A stretch of DNA of 64,000 nucleotides from Bacteroidales bacterium UBA1181 (GCA_002310215.1 DBYR01000013.1:25406-89405); one strand, 5' to 3'; numbered from the stretch's first letter, positions 27,401 through 35,896 are shown. The notes: generated by a model not told the origin, from the letters alone. Numbers and translations: made by a program.

Positions 27401-28349
27401 GAATGTAAAGGTTGTCGCTGGTGGAATAGATTATGCATATCTGCATAATGAAGCAAATAGGCCTGCAAACACAGTAACAATTAGTGCAAGCGGTGCAAAT
27501 GCTGGATATGTAAACTTTTGGCGTGAACCCATTTTTGCATCAGATTGTACTACAGTAAGAGGGAAGAACGATTTACATACTTTGTTTTTGTATAATTTTC
27601 TTCTCTCTATACAAGACCAGATTTACTATTTACAAAAAGGTTCTGGGCAGCCACACGTTTATCCCGATGACCTGAAACTAATTCAAGTTCCAAATATTGA
27701 CGAAAAACTTCAACGACAAATTATTTCTGAATGCGAAAAGATTGATGAGGAATACAACAATAGTCGAAAAAGCATAGAGGAATGTCAAAAGAAGATAGAG
27801 GATGTATTTGATAAAATAGACAAAAAGGCAACCAAAGAAATAAGGCTTTCTAATGTGGCTCTATTTGATATTTCCATCGGTCGCAGAGTGCTAAACTCCG
27901 AGGTCAATCCGAATTACGACATTCCTGTGTATAGCGCAAACGTATTTGAACCATTTGGAATGATAGACAAACTTTTGATAGAAGATTTTTCTAAAGATTC
28001 TATACTTTGGGGAATAGATGGAGATTGGATGGTAAATGTAATACCAGCTAATCAATCATTTTACCCAACAGACCATTGTGGTGTGTTACGAATAAAAACT
28101 GATGACATATTGCCCAAATATATGGCTCATCTATTAGAAACAGAAGGTAAAAAAGTTGGGTTTAAACGAAGTTATCGTGCATCAATAGACAGAATCGAAG
28201 GTTTGTCTGTAAAAGTAGCACCAATCGATGACCAGTGTAGAGCTATCTCAGAAATTGAAACATACGAGCAGAAAATCGCAGAGGCAAAGGCAATAATGGC
28301 TGGTTGTGCAGAGCGAAAGAAGCAGATTCTGGATAAGTGGCTGAAATAA
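24441..28349 (+). CDS. Single-chain restriction-methylation-specificity enzyme (type IIG / fused type I-like)
   Basis: One polypeptide of 1302 residues combines nuclease, DNA methyltransferase and specificity functions. N-terminal PD-(D/E)xK nuclease: Asp104 (GRADIWV), Glu128-Cys-Lys130 (LLIIECKT). Helical linker to ~410, then a gamma N6-adenine MTase with FFTPTPIVKF (~435), SAM motif DYACGAGHF, and catalytic NPPY near 546. The C-terminus carries two HsdS-like target recognition domains (~965-1125 and ~1135-1302), each ending in a coiled coil (IEECQKKIEDVF; AEAKAIMAGCAERKKQIL). A single bipartite recognition site is expected. Very AT-rich compared with flanking housekeeping genes, consistent with acquisition. 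Catalytic residues look intact. Confidence 0.9.
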   Translation: MITKDNLKRILGALGFSKENEVYSKHYESTDCDLKVDFKEGKIIYPETKGFVVNERQTCNLSDPENFVVLECVNQLFEKGYHPNHIELEPRWKLGHNAKSGRADIWVRTFKKIDDKETEEKESLLIIECKTSGGEFNGAWKDTLEDGAQLFSYFQQERASKFLCLYTSDFIDDKIKSEYHLINVQDNDDLLINLKEPKTYKKSQNNKELFATWKETYQQDSSTRGLFEPDIAAYEIGKNKYTIEDLVEIDSESMQKKYNEFATILRQHNVSGHENAFDKLVNLFLAKVVDETNNPQSLNFYWKGAAYDDYFHLQDRLQKLYKIGMEKFLGEDVTYIDNKEVEDAFRLFKNDPDATKKTILEYFRQLKFFTNNDFAFIDVHNEHLFYQNSAVLLKIVKMLQDIKLKTKTQNQFLGDLFEGFLDQGVKQSEGQFFTPTPIVKFLISSLPLQQIVDETEIPQVIDYACGAGHFLNEYAEQIKPFVMAKKGNLSDYYGAIVGIEKEYRLSKVSKVASFMYGQDDIKIIYADALSDINDVKSNTFSVLVANPPYSVKGFLETLTKEERSKFELINEVSDIAVNNSIETFFVERAAQLLKIGGVAAIILPSSVLSNGNIYIKCREIILQYFDIVAIAEFGSGTFGKTGTNTVTLFLRRKAVNPSLAEHYRNRVDTWFNGDETKNEVFEDHPLLEAYCQHIGVPVKTYKTLFNTNLITTETTNTGEPQYDNETMYIAAEPIADYHAKSLMDYDIFKEYERVFDAKSEGGRIDTKGLNEKAKVIRKKMRDKAKSKTFKNLSLSEQDALISKELTSFIKEIEKDKLYYYMLVKDNKQPIVVVKSPANKDDIKKYLGYEWSDAKGNEGIKYLNVTVSKTNEGEGAEDDTMQQLQGIKGIQTPLFNPQDLLDSEKINSIIRQNFQNGAPNIPEQLMSFVSMCELVDMLDFTRVSFDKQIKTTVDKKVEIVSKYPLVKLGDIAEVLKGKSITSAQTKKGNVKVVAGGIDYAYLHNEANRPANTVTISASGANAGYVNFWREPIFASDCTTVRGKNDLHTLFLYNFLLSIQDQIYYLQKGSGQPHVYPDDLKLIQVPNIDEKLQRQIISECEKIDEEYNNSRKSIEECQKKIEDVFDKIDKKATKEIRLSNVALFDISIGRRVLNSEVNPNYDIPVYSANVFEPFGMIDKLLIEDFSKDSILWGIDGDWMVNVIPANQSFYPTDHCGVLRIKTDDILPKYMAHLLETEGKKVGFKRSYRASIDRIEGLSVKVAPIDDQCRAISEIETYEQKIAEAKAIMAGCAERKKQILDKWLK

Positions 28350-28390
28350 CAGTACATCTGTAAACACATACAAAAAAGACAAAACATAAT

Positions 28391-28551
28391 GCACCCTTAC
28401 ACTTTTTAGTCGCACTTTCTGTACCATCGTTACACTTTTTCCTACGTAAAAAACGTTTCCCCTCTTCCGTCAGGAAAGGTTCTACTTCGTCGAGCGGGAT
28501 GGCTGCTTCTGGACAGCAATCGTCTGTAATCTCATAGCGCTTAATAAACAC
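28391..28551 (-). pseudogene. Remnant with KKCNDGTESAT 11-residue repeat
   Basis: The frame reads PLDEVEPFLTEEGKRFLRRK and then KKCNDGTESATKKCKG. The KKCNDG-ESAT unit is the C-terminal repeat seen in some Bacteroidetes proteins; the body of such a protein is missing. A second remnant of the same repeat lies at 30034-30165. The short head could be a real small gene, but its tail runs into the restriction gene's 3' end without a sensible stop. Unknown function. Confidence 0.45.
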
Positions 28552-28680
28552 TTAAAGAGCCATGATTTAGAGTCCCGAAGGGACGACACGATTATCTGTC
28601 GACCAGGGAATCAGTTCAAAAGCCAGTTATTCAAGGTGCTAATCAAGGTGTTACAAAAGAGACTAATCTTGATGGAAAAT

Positions 28681-28741
28681 TAATTTTGTCTTGCACATAA
28701 AACAAAATATACATAATTTTGTCTTGCACGCAAAACAAAAT
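28681..28741 (+). promoter_or_regulatory. Duplicated promoter/operator-like unit before DUF4143 ATPase 1
   Basis: Two copies of AATTTTGTCTTGCAC...AAAACAAAAT, 33 nt apart (28682 and 28715). Each contains TAATTTTG (TAnnTTTG) and a 7-bp inverted repeat (ATTTTGT/ACAAAAT). Tandem promoters or operators are both possible. The rest of the gap from 28350 contains only the remnant above. Confidence 0.55.
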
Positions 28742-28747
28742 AGAGAA

Positions 28748-30037
28748 ATGTTAGATGTAAATCATATTAAAACAATCCTTCGATCCAATCAAGTCATGGT
28801 GGAGAATGTGAAGGTCGTACATCGAGATTTTGATTTCTACGATGGGGCTAATTTTGTGCTTGTAGGTGTACGACGCGCAGGCAAGTCTTTCCTTTTGTTC
28901 CAGCAGATGCAACACCTATTACGCATCGGGAAGACTTGGAGGGATATGCTTTACATCAATTTTGAAGATGATCGGCTTTTAGGATTTGAGACATCTGATT
29001 TCGAGCGACTGTTAGAGGCTCATAACTCTATGAGCGGTAGCGACGAACATCCAATATTGTTCCTAGATGAGATTCAAAACATTGATGGATGGCATAAGTT
29101 CGCAAGACGGCTAGCAGACCACAAATATCAGGTCTATATCACTGGTTCAAACGCAAAGATGTTAGGTTCTGACGTGCCGACAACCTTGGGCGGACGCTAT
29201 GTGGTGAAAACAATTTTCCCTTATAGTTATCACGAATTCCTGAATGCCAATGGCGTTAATTTGTCTGACAACCAGATACGCCTGACAACTGAGAAAGCAA
29301 AACTGAATTGGTGCCTTGAAGAATATATGTGCTATGGGGGGTTCCCCGAATGTGCGACGTATCCTGCTAAAACAGAATACCTAATGTCTGTGTATCAAAA
29401 AATATATTTAGGTGATATCGCATCTCGTCACAAGATAGAGAACACGTTCGCTTTGCGCCTGATGTTCAAGAAATTGGCGGAAAGCATAAAACAACCCATC
29501 TCATTTTCTCGCCTCACATCCTTGATTTCTTCAACAGGAACAAAATTCTCAAAAAGTACGGCCATAAACTATATGGAATATTCCAAAGATTCATTCTTGG
29601 TCATGCCAATACAGAATATGGCCGACAATTTTACGGAGAGGGAAACTAACATGAAGTATTATTTTGTCGACAACGGCATCATCTCTCTTTTAACACTGGA
29701 TAATCGAACCTCATTGCTTGAAAACATGGTTGCAACAGCATTATGGAGGAAATATGAGGCTTTCGAAAATACGGTTTTTTTCTATAACCATAATATAGAA
29801 GTTGATTTTGTCGTACCCGAACACGGACTTGCCATACAAGTTTGTTATGATTTAGGTGAAGAAGGGTCCGAAACTTATATCCGTGAGACACAGGCTTTGC
29901 TGAAAATCAGCAAAAAATTCAGTGCCTACGAAAGACTTATTATCCTGACCTATTCCGGCAAGGAGTATAAAATAAAAACGGACGACAAAACGATTGATGT
30001 GGTGAATGTAGGGAATTGGTTGTTGAGCAATGATTAA
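28748..30037 (+). CDS. AAA_14/DUF4143 ATPase 1
   Basis: ATPase of the AAA_14 + DUF4143 group. I chose ATG 28748 (MLDVNHIKTIL, 429 aa) rather than the upstream in-frame TTG, which lies in the repeat region. Walker A GVRRAGKSF near residue 40; Walker B HPILFLDEIQNI near 105; sensor YITGSNAKML near 135; C-terminal DUF4143 with VFFYNHNIEVDFVV and RLIILTYSGKEY (nuclease-like strand pattern). Cellular role of this family is not established; it is common in Bacteroidetes accessory regions. Repeat remnants flank it on both sides and a second member lies at 40901-42085. Confidence 0.88.
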   Translation: MLDVNHIKTILRSNQVMVENVKVVHRDFDFYDGANFVLVGVRRAGKSFLLFQQMQHLLRIGKTWRDMLYINFEDDRLLGFETSDFERLLEAHNSMSGSDEHPILFLDEIQNIDGWHKFARRLADHKYQVYITGSNAKMLGSDVPTTLGGRYVVKTIFPYSYHEFLNANGVNLSDNQIRLTTEKAKLNWCLEEYMCYGGFPECATYPAKTEYLMSVYQKIYLGDIASRHKIENTFALRLMFKKLAESIKQPISFSRLTSLISSTGTKFSKSTAINYMEYSKDSFLVMPIQNMADNFTERETNMKYYFVDNGIISLLTLDNRTSLLENMVATALWRKYEAFENTVFFYNHNIEVDFVVPEHGLAIQVCYDLGEEGSETYIRETQALLKISKKFSAYERLIILTYSGKEYKIKTDDKTIDVVNVGNWLLSND

Positions 30038-30165
30038 TCACATTTTTTAGTCGCACTTTCTGCACCATCATTACACTTTTTAGTCGCACTTTTTGTCTGT
30101 TCGATACACTTTTTAGTCGGAGTTTTTGTAAATCGTTACACTTTTCAGGCGGACTTTTGGCAAAC
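30034..30165 (-). pseudogene. C-terminal repeat remnant (33-bp units) of a lost gene
   Basis: Four degenerate copies of a 32-33-bp unit (TACACTTTTTAGTCGCACTT on the plus strand) at about 30039, 30072, 30105 and 30137. On the minus strand the last units read KKCNDGAESATKKCD and stop at 30034. The 5' body is gone. It overlaps the last 4 bases of the ATPase gene and matches the remnant at 28391-28551. Confidence 0.6.
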
Positions 30166-30215
30166 AGGGTCAAATCAAACATGCGCATATATTTCCACAA
30201 ATGAAGGGAAAATTA

Positions 30216-30223
30216 TATATTTG
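30216..30223 (+). promoter_or_regulatory. -7 box of the gldE promoter
   Basis: TATATTTG matches TAnnTTTG, about 50 nt upstream of the gldE start region and at the return to GC-richer sequence. Confidence 0.55.
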
Positions 30224-30272
30224 CACTATCGGAAAAATTCCGATGTATTATGTTTAACGAAATTTTCAGTAA

Positions 30273-31607
30273 TTGGATATACCACTTTTATCTTTTATGG
30301 AATGGGCCGGCACACCGGATGCTTGGTGGACGGCCACTCTTACGGCGGCGGTCATTGTCGCGATTATCTCTTTTGTGTTGCTAGCCTTCGTTTCATTCTT
30401 CGAATCGGAGTTCTTCTCCTTGAACAGCAATGAAATAGCTGAGATCAAGATTTCCAACGACAAGAAGTTCGAACGGCTGAAGAACCTCTCCGAAGACCCG
30501 CTCAGAACCTTAGGCGGCGTGATCTCAACCCGCTACATCTTCATCGTGACGGGCATATCCACCACCACCCTCCTGCTGTGGCACCTCCTTTCGGGCACCT
30601 GCGTGGCGCTATGGGGAAAATGGCTCATCGTCATCGCCACAATAGGCATCCTACTGACCATCTTCGCAGAATATATCCCGAAGAAAATGGCCAACAAACA
30701 AAGCCAGAAACACCTGTGCCGGAGCGCTAACATCGTCAGCCTGTTCGGCCTGCTATTCTCCCCGTTCACCAAACTGCTGATGCTCAAGACCGGCGTCGTG
30801 GAGCGCAGGCTGGAGTCGCGCACCCAACATAGCGCAGCCATAGAGGACATCTCAGACTCGCTGAACCTCTCCGACGCGGAGACGGCCGACGAGAAAGAGA
30901 TCCTGCGGGGCGTGATGAACTTCGGTAAAATCAGCGTCGACGAGATCATGCAACCGCGCGTGGACATCGTGGACGTGGACTTCAACAGCGATTTCGACAC
31001 CGTGCTCGAGATCATACGCGAGTCGGAATACTCCCGCCTCCCCGTCTACGAGGACTCCATCGACTACGTGAAGGGTATCCTCTACATCAAGGACTTCCTG
31101 CAATACACCGACCAGAAGAAAGACTTCAAGTGGCAGAACCATATCCGTGAGGCCTACTTCGTGCCGGAGAACAAGAAGATAGACGACCTCCTGAAGGAAT
31201 TCCAACAGAAGCATATCCACATGGCGGTCGTGGTGGACGAGTTCGGCGGAACGTCGGGCATCGTCACCATGGAGGACATCATCGAGGTCATCGTGGGCGA
31301 CATCTGCGACGAGCACGACGAGGAGGAGAAACAGATCATCCCGATCGACGCCAACACCTATATCCTCGACGGAAAACTCCTGCTCTCGGACTTCTACCAC
31401 ATCAACGGTGTGAACAAGGAGGACTTCGGCGAGACGGAGGGCGACGCGGACACGCTGGCGGGTCTCATCCTCGAAATGAAGGGCTACATCCCTACCCCAG
31501 GCGAAACGATCGAGCTGGGCAGCAGATACCGCTTCGAGATCAAATCGGCGGATAAACGCAGAATCAAGGAAATAAAGTTCATCATCAATGAAGAAAAGAA
31601 TGAATAA
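30273..31607 (+). CDS. gldE: Gliding-motility-associated protein GldE (CNNM/CBS/CorC family)
   Basis: Membrane protein linked to gliding/T9SS function in Bacteroidetes and related to CorC/HlyC Mg/Co transport proteins. The 444 residues contain an N-terminal DUF21-type membrane part (TM helices at about 15-40, 85-125), a CBS pair (~205-335; DEIMQPRVDIVDV, SRLPVYEDSIDYVKGILYIK, MAVVVDEFGGTSGIVTMEDI) and a C-terminal CorC_HlyC domain (~350-440). The start is TTG 30273 or ATG 30297. It overlaps gldD by up to 20 nt, so gldE-gldD-gldG form one operon. Confidence 0.9.
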   Translation: MDIPLLSFMEWAGTPDAWWTATLTAAVIVAIISFVLLAFVSFFESEFFSLNSNEIAEIKISNDKKFERLKNLSEDPLRTLGGVISTRYIFIVTGISTTTLLLWHLLSGTCVALWGKWLIVIATIGILLTIFAEYIPKKMANKQSQKHLCRSANIVSLFGLLFSPFTKLLMLKTGVVERRLESRTQHSAAIEDISDSLNLSDAETADEKEILRGVMNFGKISVDEIMQPRVDIVDVDFNSDFDTVLEIIRESEYSRLPVYEDSIDYVKGILYIKDFLQYTDQKKDFKWQNHIREAYFVPENKKIDDLLKEFQQKHIHMAVVVDEFGGTSGIVTMEDIIEVIVGDICDEHDEEEKQIIPIDANTYILDGKLLLSDFYHINGVNKEDFGETEGDADTLAGLILEMKGYIPTPGETIELGSRYRFEIKSADKRRIKEIKFIINEEKNE

Positions 31608-32169
31608 AGGCATATTGTTCCTCTTCGCCATGGTGCTGCTGAGCGCCTGCACGGAGTACATGCCTAAACCACGTGGATACTTCCGCATAGATCTGCAAGA
31701 GAAGTCTTACAAGAGATTCCATACGGAGGGTTTCCCCTGCTCCTTCGAATACGCCGACAACGTCTCCGTCGTCAAGACAAGCGGTGTCGAGGCGGACTCG
31801 GTGTGGGTGGATATCATATACCCGCAATACAACGCGCGCATCTACGGCACCTACCGCAAGGTGGACGGCAACTTCGCCCAACTCTCGGAGGAGGCCTACA
31901 AACTGGTGTACCAACCCCACGTCTCCAAGGCGGAGGGCATCAACACCTCCTTCTTCTCCAGCGACGAGCACAAGGTCTACGGCATGCTCTATGAGCTGAA
32001 GGGCAACACCGCGTCGAACATCCAGTTCGCCATGTCGGACAGCACCCGCCACTTCCTGCGCGGGGCGCTCTACTTCAACGCCAGCCCGAACAAAGACTCC
32101 ATCGCCCCTGTGGTGGACTACATCAAGGAGGATATCATCAACCTAATCAACACGTTAGAATGGAAATGA
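31588..32169 (+). CDS. gldD: Gliding motility lipoprotein GldD
   Basis: Lipoprotein of 193 residues with lipobox LLSAC and the GldD signature PKPRGYFRIDLQEKSYK directly after it. GldD is required for gliding and chitin use in Flavobacterium; in non-gliding Bacteroidales its role is tied to T9SS envelope function. It overlaps both neighbours (gldE upstream; ATGA with gldG downstream). ATG 31600 is an alternative start. Confidence 0.93.
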   Translation: MKKRMNKGILFLFAMVLLSACTEYMPKPRGYFRIDLQEKSYKRFHTEGFPCSFEYADNVSVVKTSGVEADSVWVDIIYPQYNARIYGTYRKVDGNFAQLSEEAYKLVYQPHVSKAEGINTSFFSSDEHKVYGMLYELKGNTASNIQFAMSDSTRHFLRGALYFNASPNKDSIAPVVDYIKEDIINLINTLEWK

Positions 32170-33860
32170 TAAAAAAGAGCATCCATATCATCCTTTTCAT
32201 CATAGCGGTCATCGCTGTCTACTTCATATCGGAGCGGCACTTCTTCCGCATCGACCTGACCTCGGAGAAGCGTTATTCCCTCTCCGACAACACCAAGAAC
32301 CTCCTCGGCTCACTGGACGACGAACTGGAGGTGAAGGTCTATCTGGACGGAGACCTCAACGCGGGCTTCCTGCGCCTCCGCAAGGCCACCAAGGAGATGC
32401 TCGACGAGTTTGACGCATACGCGGGGAAGAGGGTACGCTACTCCTTCGAGAACCCTTCCGCAGGCGCCACCAACGAGGAGCGCGACAAGAAATACGAAGA
32501 GCTGGAGAAACGTGGAATGCGGGGCATATTGGTCCACGACAGGGACCAGGAGGGTCAGGCCATGCAAAAGGTGGTCTTCCCGTGGATTGAGATCCTCTAC
32601 AAGGGGAAAAGCCGCCCCGTCAACCTCCTGAAGAACGTGCCGGACAAGTCGGGCGAGGAGAACCTCAACACCTCCATCGAGACGTTGGAATACGAGATCA
32701 CCGACGCCCTGCGCCTCATGACCACGAAACAGGTGCCTAAGGTGGCCTTCCTGGAGGGCCACGGCGAATGGGTGCAGCCGCTGGTCTACGACATGACCCA
32801 GGCATTGAGCCACTACTACCAGGTGGACAGAGGCGCCATCACCGACGACCCCTCCATCCTGAACGACTACAAGGCGCTCATCATCGCCGGACCTACGGAG
32901 GACTTCCCCGAAAAGGATAAATACGTGATCGACCAATACATCATGAAGGGAGGCAAGGTGCTCTGGCTGGTGGACGGTGCCCGCATCTCGCTGGATAGCC
33001 TCTCCACCGCCTCGCAAACCATCGGCATAGAGAACAAGCTGAACCTCAGCGACCAACTCTTCAACTACGGCGTGCGCATCAACGCGGACCTCGTGCAGGA
33101 CGTGCAATGCCTACTGATCCCAGTGAACACGGCGCGCATGGGCGACCAACCTAAGTACGAACCGATGCCTTGGTACTACTCACCTCTGGCGTTGGCGACC
33201 CCTATCCACCCTATCTCCAAGAACCTGGCGCCCGTGAAGACGGAGTTCGTCAGCTCAATCGACTTCGTGAACGAGGAGATGGACGTGAAGAAGACCCCGC
33301 TGCTCGTCACCTCGACCGGTACGCACGTGCAGAACATCCCTTCCGTCGTCAGCATGGATGTCATCAACGTGGAAAAGAACGGTTACTACTTCAACAAGCA
33401 TAATATCATCCTCGGAGCCGTGCTGGAGGGCGTGTTCCCTTCCGTCTTCAAGAACAGGATGGTCCCTCAGGGCGTGACGACGTCAGACCCGATGCTGACG
33501 GAGAGCAAACCGACCAAGATGGTTGTCATCGCGGATGGCGACGTCATCCGAAACGATGTGCAGGGCAAGGGTGAGAACATGAACATCCTACCGCTCGGCT
33601 ACGACCGCTACATGAACCAACAATTCAGCAACAAGGAGCTACTCCTCAATGCTGTGAACTACCTCACGGACGATGACGGATGGATGGCCCTTCGCTCACG
33701 GGAGATCAAGCTGCGCCTGCTGAACAAACCCGCCATCATCGGACAACGCACCTTCTGGCAGATCGCCAACATAGCGCTGCCGCTCGTCCTCCTCGGACTC
33801 TTCGGGGTATGTTTCAACTTTATCAGGAAGAAAAGATACACCAAGGAACTAAAAAAGTGA
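32166..33860 (+). CDS. gldG: Gliding-motility ABC-type auxiliary protein GldG
   Basis: GldG family, predicted periplasmic domain protein of the GldAFG-type ABC complex. About 564 residues with an N-terminal TM anchor (IHIILFIIAVIAVYFI), FFRIDLTSEKRYSLSDNT as in GldG, an ABC_transp_aux-type domain (~200-420), and a C-terminal TM helix (IALPLVLLGLFGVCF) with a short basic tail. I favour ATG 32166 (4-nt overlap with gldD); ATG 32160 is also in frame. No gldF permease or gldA ATPase is adjacent, unlike the usual gldF-gldG order. Confidence 0.88.
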   Translation: MIKKSIHIILFIIAVIAVYFISERHFFRIDLTSEKRYSLSDNTKNLLGSLDDELEVKVYLDGDLNAGFLRLRKATKEMLDEFDAYAGKRVRYSFENPSAGATNEERDKKYEELEKRGMRGILVHDRDQEGQAMQKVVFPWIEILYKGKSRPVNLLKNVPDKSGEENLNTSIETLEYEITDALRLMTTKQVPKVAFLEGHGEWVQPLVYDMTQALSHYYQVDRGAITDDPSILNDYKALIIAGPTEDFPEKDKYVIDQYIMKGGKVLWLVDGARISLDSLSTASQTIGIENKLNLSDQLFNYGVRINADLVQDVQCLLIPVNTARMGDQPKYEPMPWYYSPLALATPIHPISKNLAPVKTEFVSSIDFVNEEMDVKKTPLLVTSTGTHVQNIPSVVSMDVINVEKNGYYFNKHNIILGAVLEGVFPSVFKNRMVPQGVTTSDPMLTESKPTKMVVIADGDVIRNDVQGKGENMNILPLGYDRYMNQQFSNKELLLNAVNYLTDDDGWMALRSREIKLRLLNKPAIIGQRTFWQIANIALPLVLLGLFGVCFNFIRKKRYTKELKK

Positions 33861-33883
33861 GTTCATCCAATCATTGGACGAAC
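33851..33883 (-). terminator. Terminator of serB overlapping the gldG stop
   Basis: Hairpin GTTCATCCAA (33861-33870) with TTGGACGAAC (33874-33883), one mismatch. In minus direction it is followed by TCACTTTTTT, which lies inside the last gldG codons. Confidence 0.6.
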
Positions 33884-33932
33884 CCACCTGAACCATATAT
33901 GAGGGCATTCCGCCCCGCCACACACCGTCACC

Positions 33933-35159
33933 CTACACGAGCGACTCGATGTGCGAATCCCTAAACCCAAGGAAATAGAGGATACCATCCAACCCGATGG
34001 TGGAGATCGCTTGTTGTGCGTTCGCCTTCACCTTAGGCTTCGCATGGAAGGCGATGCCCAAGCCCGCCAAGTTCAGCATCGGGAGGTCATTCGCACCGTC
34101 CCCGACCGCGATCACCTGTTCCAGTTCGATCTTCTCCACCTGCGCGATAAGGTTCAGCAACTCCGCCTTGCGCTTACCATCCACGATATCACCCACATAG
34201 TTGCCCGTCAGCTTACCATCCACAATCTCCAACTGGTTGGCATAGACATAATCGACACCGAAACGTTTCTGCAGATAACGGCCGAAGTAGGTGAAACCAC
34301 CGGAGAGAATCGCTATCTTGAAGCCGCAACGCTTCAGCACACCCATCAGGCGGTCGGCGCCGTCCATGATCGGCAGGTTCTCGGCTATGTTACGCATCAC
34401 AGACTCGTCCAACCCCTTCAGCAGCGCCACACGGCGACGGAAGCTCTCGCTGAAATCGATCTCACCACGCATGGCGGACTCCGTGATGGCGCGCACCTGG
34501 TCGCCCACACCGGCGCGGTCCGCCAGCTCGTCGATCACCTCCGTCTTGATCAGCGTGGAATCCATATCGAAGCAAACCAAGCGACGGTTGCGGCGGTAGA
34601 GGTCATCCTTCTGGAAGGAGATGTCCACATTCTCCTGCGAGGAGATCTCCATGAAACGTTGGGAGAGCGCCTCCTTGTCCAACAACTGCCCGCGCACGGA
34701 GAACTCGATGCAGGAACGCACGTTCTCCAGCTCCCGCACGTCCAGCGAAGGACGACCGGAAAGTCGCTTGATGGAGTCGATGTTGAGGTGTTGTTCCGCC
34801 ACCGCCTTGGAGACCAAAGCCATCTGGCGCGCCGTGATCGCATGGCCCAACATCGTGACGACGTAGCGGTGACGACCCTGCTTGCCCGCCCACTCGTTGT
34901 ACTCGTCCGACGAGACAGGCGAGAAACGCACCTGGATGCCCAGTTCGGAGCATTTGAAGAGAATCTCCTTCATGATGTTACCCGAGTCGTTCGAGTCATC
35001 GATTTTCACCAAGAAACCCAGCGACAAGGTATGGTGGATATCCGCCTGGCCCACATCCAGGATGGTGGTGCCATATCTACCCAAAATCTCCGTCACGGAA
35101 GCAGTCACACCAGGACGATCCTCTCCATGTATGCTAATCAATATAATCTCACTAACCAT
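33933..35159 (-). CDS. serB: Phosphoserine phosphatase
   Basis: Dephosphorylates O-phosphoserine to serine, the last step of serine synthesis. The 408 residues have two N-terminal ACT-type regulatory regions (~1-170, starting EIILISIHGEDRPGVTASV) and a HAD phosphatase domain with nucleophile FDMDSTLI near residue 214, SGGFTYFG near 300 and AVGDGANDLPML near 355. All HAD motifs are intact. Serine feedback through ACT domains is usual in the family. Monocistronic, convergent with the gld operon. Confidence 0.96.
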   Translation of the reverse strand: MVSEIILISIHGEDRPGVTASVTEILGRYGTTILDVGQADIHHTLSLGFLVKIDDSNDSGNIMKEILFKCSELGIQVRFSPVSSDEYNEWAGKQGRHRYVVTMLGHAITARQMALVSKAVAEQHLNIDSIKRLSGRPSLDVRELENVRSCIEFSVRGQLLDKEALSQRFMEISSQENVDISFQKDDLYRRNRRLVCFDMDSTLIKTEVIDELADRAGVGDQVRAITESAMRGEIDFSESFRRRVALLKGLDESVMRNIAENLPIMDGADRLMGVLKRCGFKIAILSGGFTYFGRYLQKRFGVDYVYANQLEIVDGKLTGNYVGDIVDGKRKAELLNLIAQVEKIELEQVIAVGDGANDLPMLNLAGLGIAFHAKPKVKANAQQAISTIGLDGILYFLGFRDSHIESLV

Positions 35160-35234
35160 TAATCTCTCTTACTTAATTATTTAGGTTTATCCAATCATAC
35201 CCTGTCACACCAGAGTAGTTTCACAAACAGGGCG

Positions 35235-35242
35235 CAAAGGTA
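35235..35242 (-). promoter_or_regulatory. -7 box of the serB promoter
   Basis: Minus strand reads TACCTTTG (TAnnTTTG), 75 nt upstream of the serB ATG. Confidence 0.5.
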
Positions 35243-35339
35243 CAACATTAACCGCAAATTGGAGCAATCGGCGCCTGCCAAATTACCGCGGAATAGCCAT
35301 AAATAAAGCGTTTTTTAACATTAGGAGGGAGGAACCCTC

Positions 35340-35370
35340 TTGGAAGTGCAGGCGGATTCGCGTAACTTTG
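35340..35370 (+). promoter_or_regulatory. Promoter of the PPOX-fold gene
   Basis: TTG (35340-35342), 20-nt spacer, then TAACTTTG (35363-35370), a good match to the Bacteroidetes -33/-7 layout. With the serB promoter this accounts for the 308-nt divergent gap 35160-35467. Confidence 0.65.
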
Positions 35371-35467
35371 TGAAAACCGCAATACCTGTACGGATGAAGA
35401 TGTACCCAAGTCAGGACATACATACGAAGAGATTGGGGGATGTAGATAACAATAAAAAATTCACACA

Positions 35468-35896
35468 ATGACAAAAGAAGAGCTATTCAAACTGATGAAC
35501 GAACATCCAGTGATGTACGTTGCGACCAATGACAACGGGCAGCCTCACGTACGAGGCATATTGATGTACAAAGCCGACGAGGAAGGCATCGTGTTCCATA
35601 CCGGAGTGACGAAGGATCTATACCGCCAGTTGGTGGCCGACCCACGCGCCGAGGTGTGCTTCTCCTGCGGCAAGTACCAGATACGTGTGGAAGGCAAATT
35701 CGAGCTTGTCGAGGATAGAGCATTGAAGGAAGAGATCGTCAACCACCCGTCACGCCAGTTCCTCCAGCCTTGGAGGGCACAGCAAGGCGACGAGGCGTTC
35801 TTCGCCTTCCTTCAGGTGTTCCGCATGCGGCACGGCAAAGCGCACGCATGGTGCATGGAGGACAACTTCAAGCCCAAAGAGTACGTGATATTGTAA
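35468..35896 (+). CDS. Pyridoxamine 5'-phosphate oxidase-fold flavoprotein
   Basis: Small split-barrel FMN-binding protein of 142 residues: HPVMYVATNDNGQPHVRGI, then FHTGVTKDLYRQLVADPRAE and VCFSCGKYQIRVEGKFELVED. Length and motifs fit the PPOX-like group that includes general stress and heme- or flavin-binding proteins; substrate unknown. A shrunken fragment of a homologous gene lies at 40815-40880. Confidence 0.85.
   Translation: MTKEELFKLMNEHPVMYVATNDNGQPHVRGILMYKADEEGIVFHTGVTKDLYRQLVADPRAEVCFSCGKYQIRVEGKFELVEDRALKEEIVNHPSRQFLQPWRAQQGDEAFFAFLQVFRMRHGKAHAWCMEDNFKPKEYVIL

Noticed and set aside
33951..35162. 403-codon plus-strand open frame opposite serB
   Set aside because: Mirror frame of serB, with low-complexity Arg/His/Leu composition and no recognisable motif.
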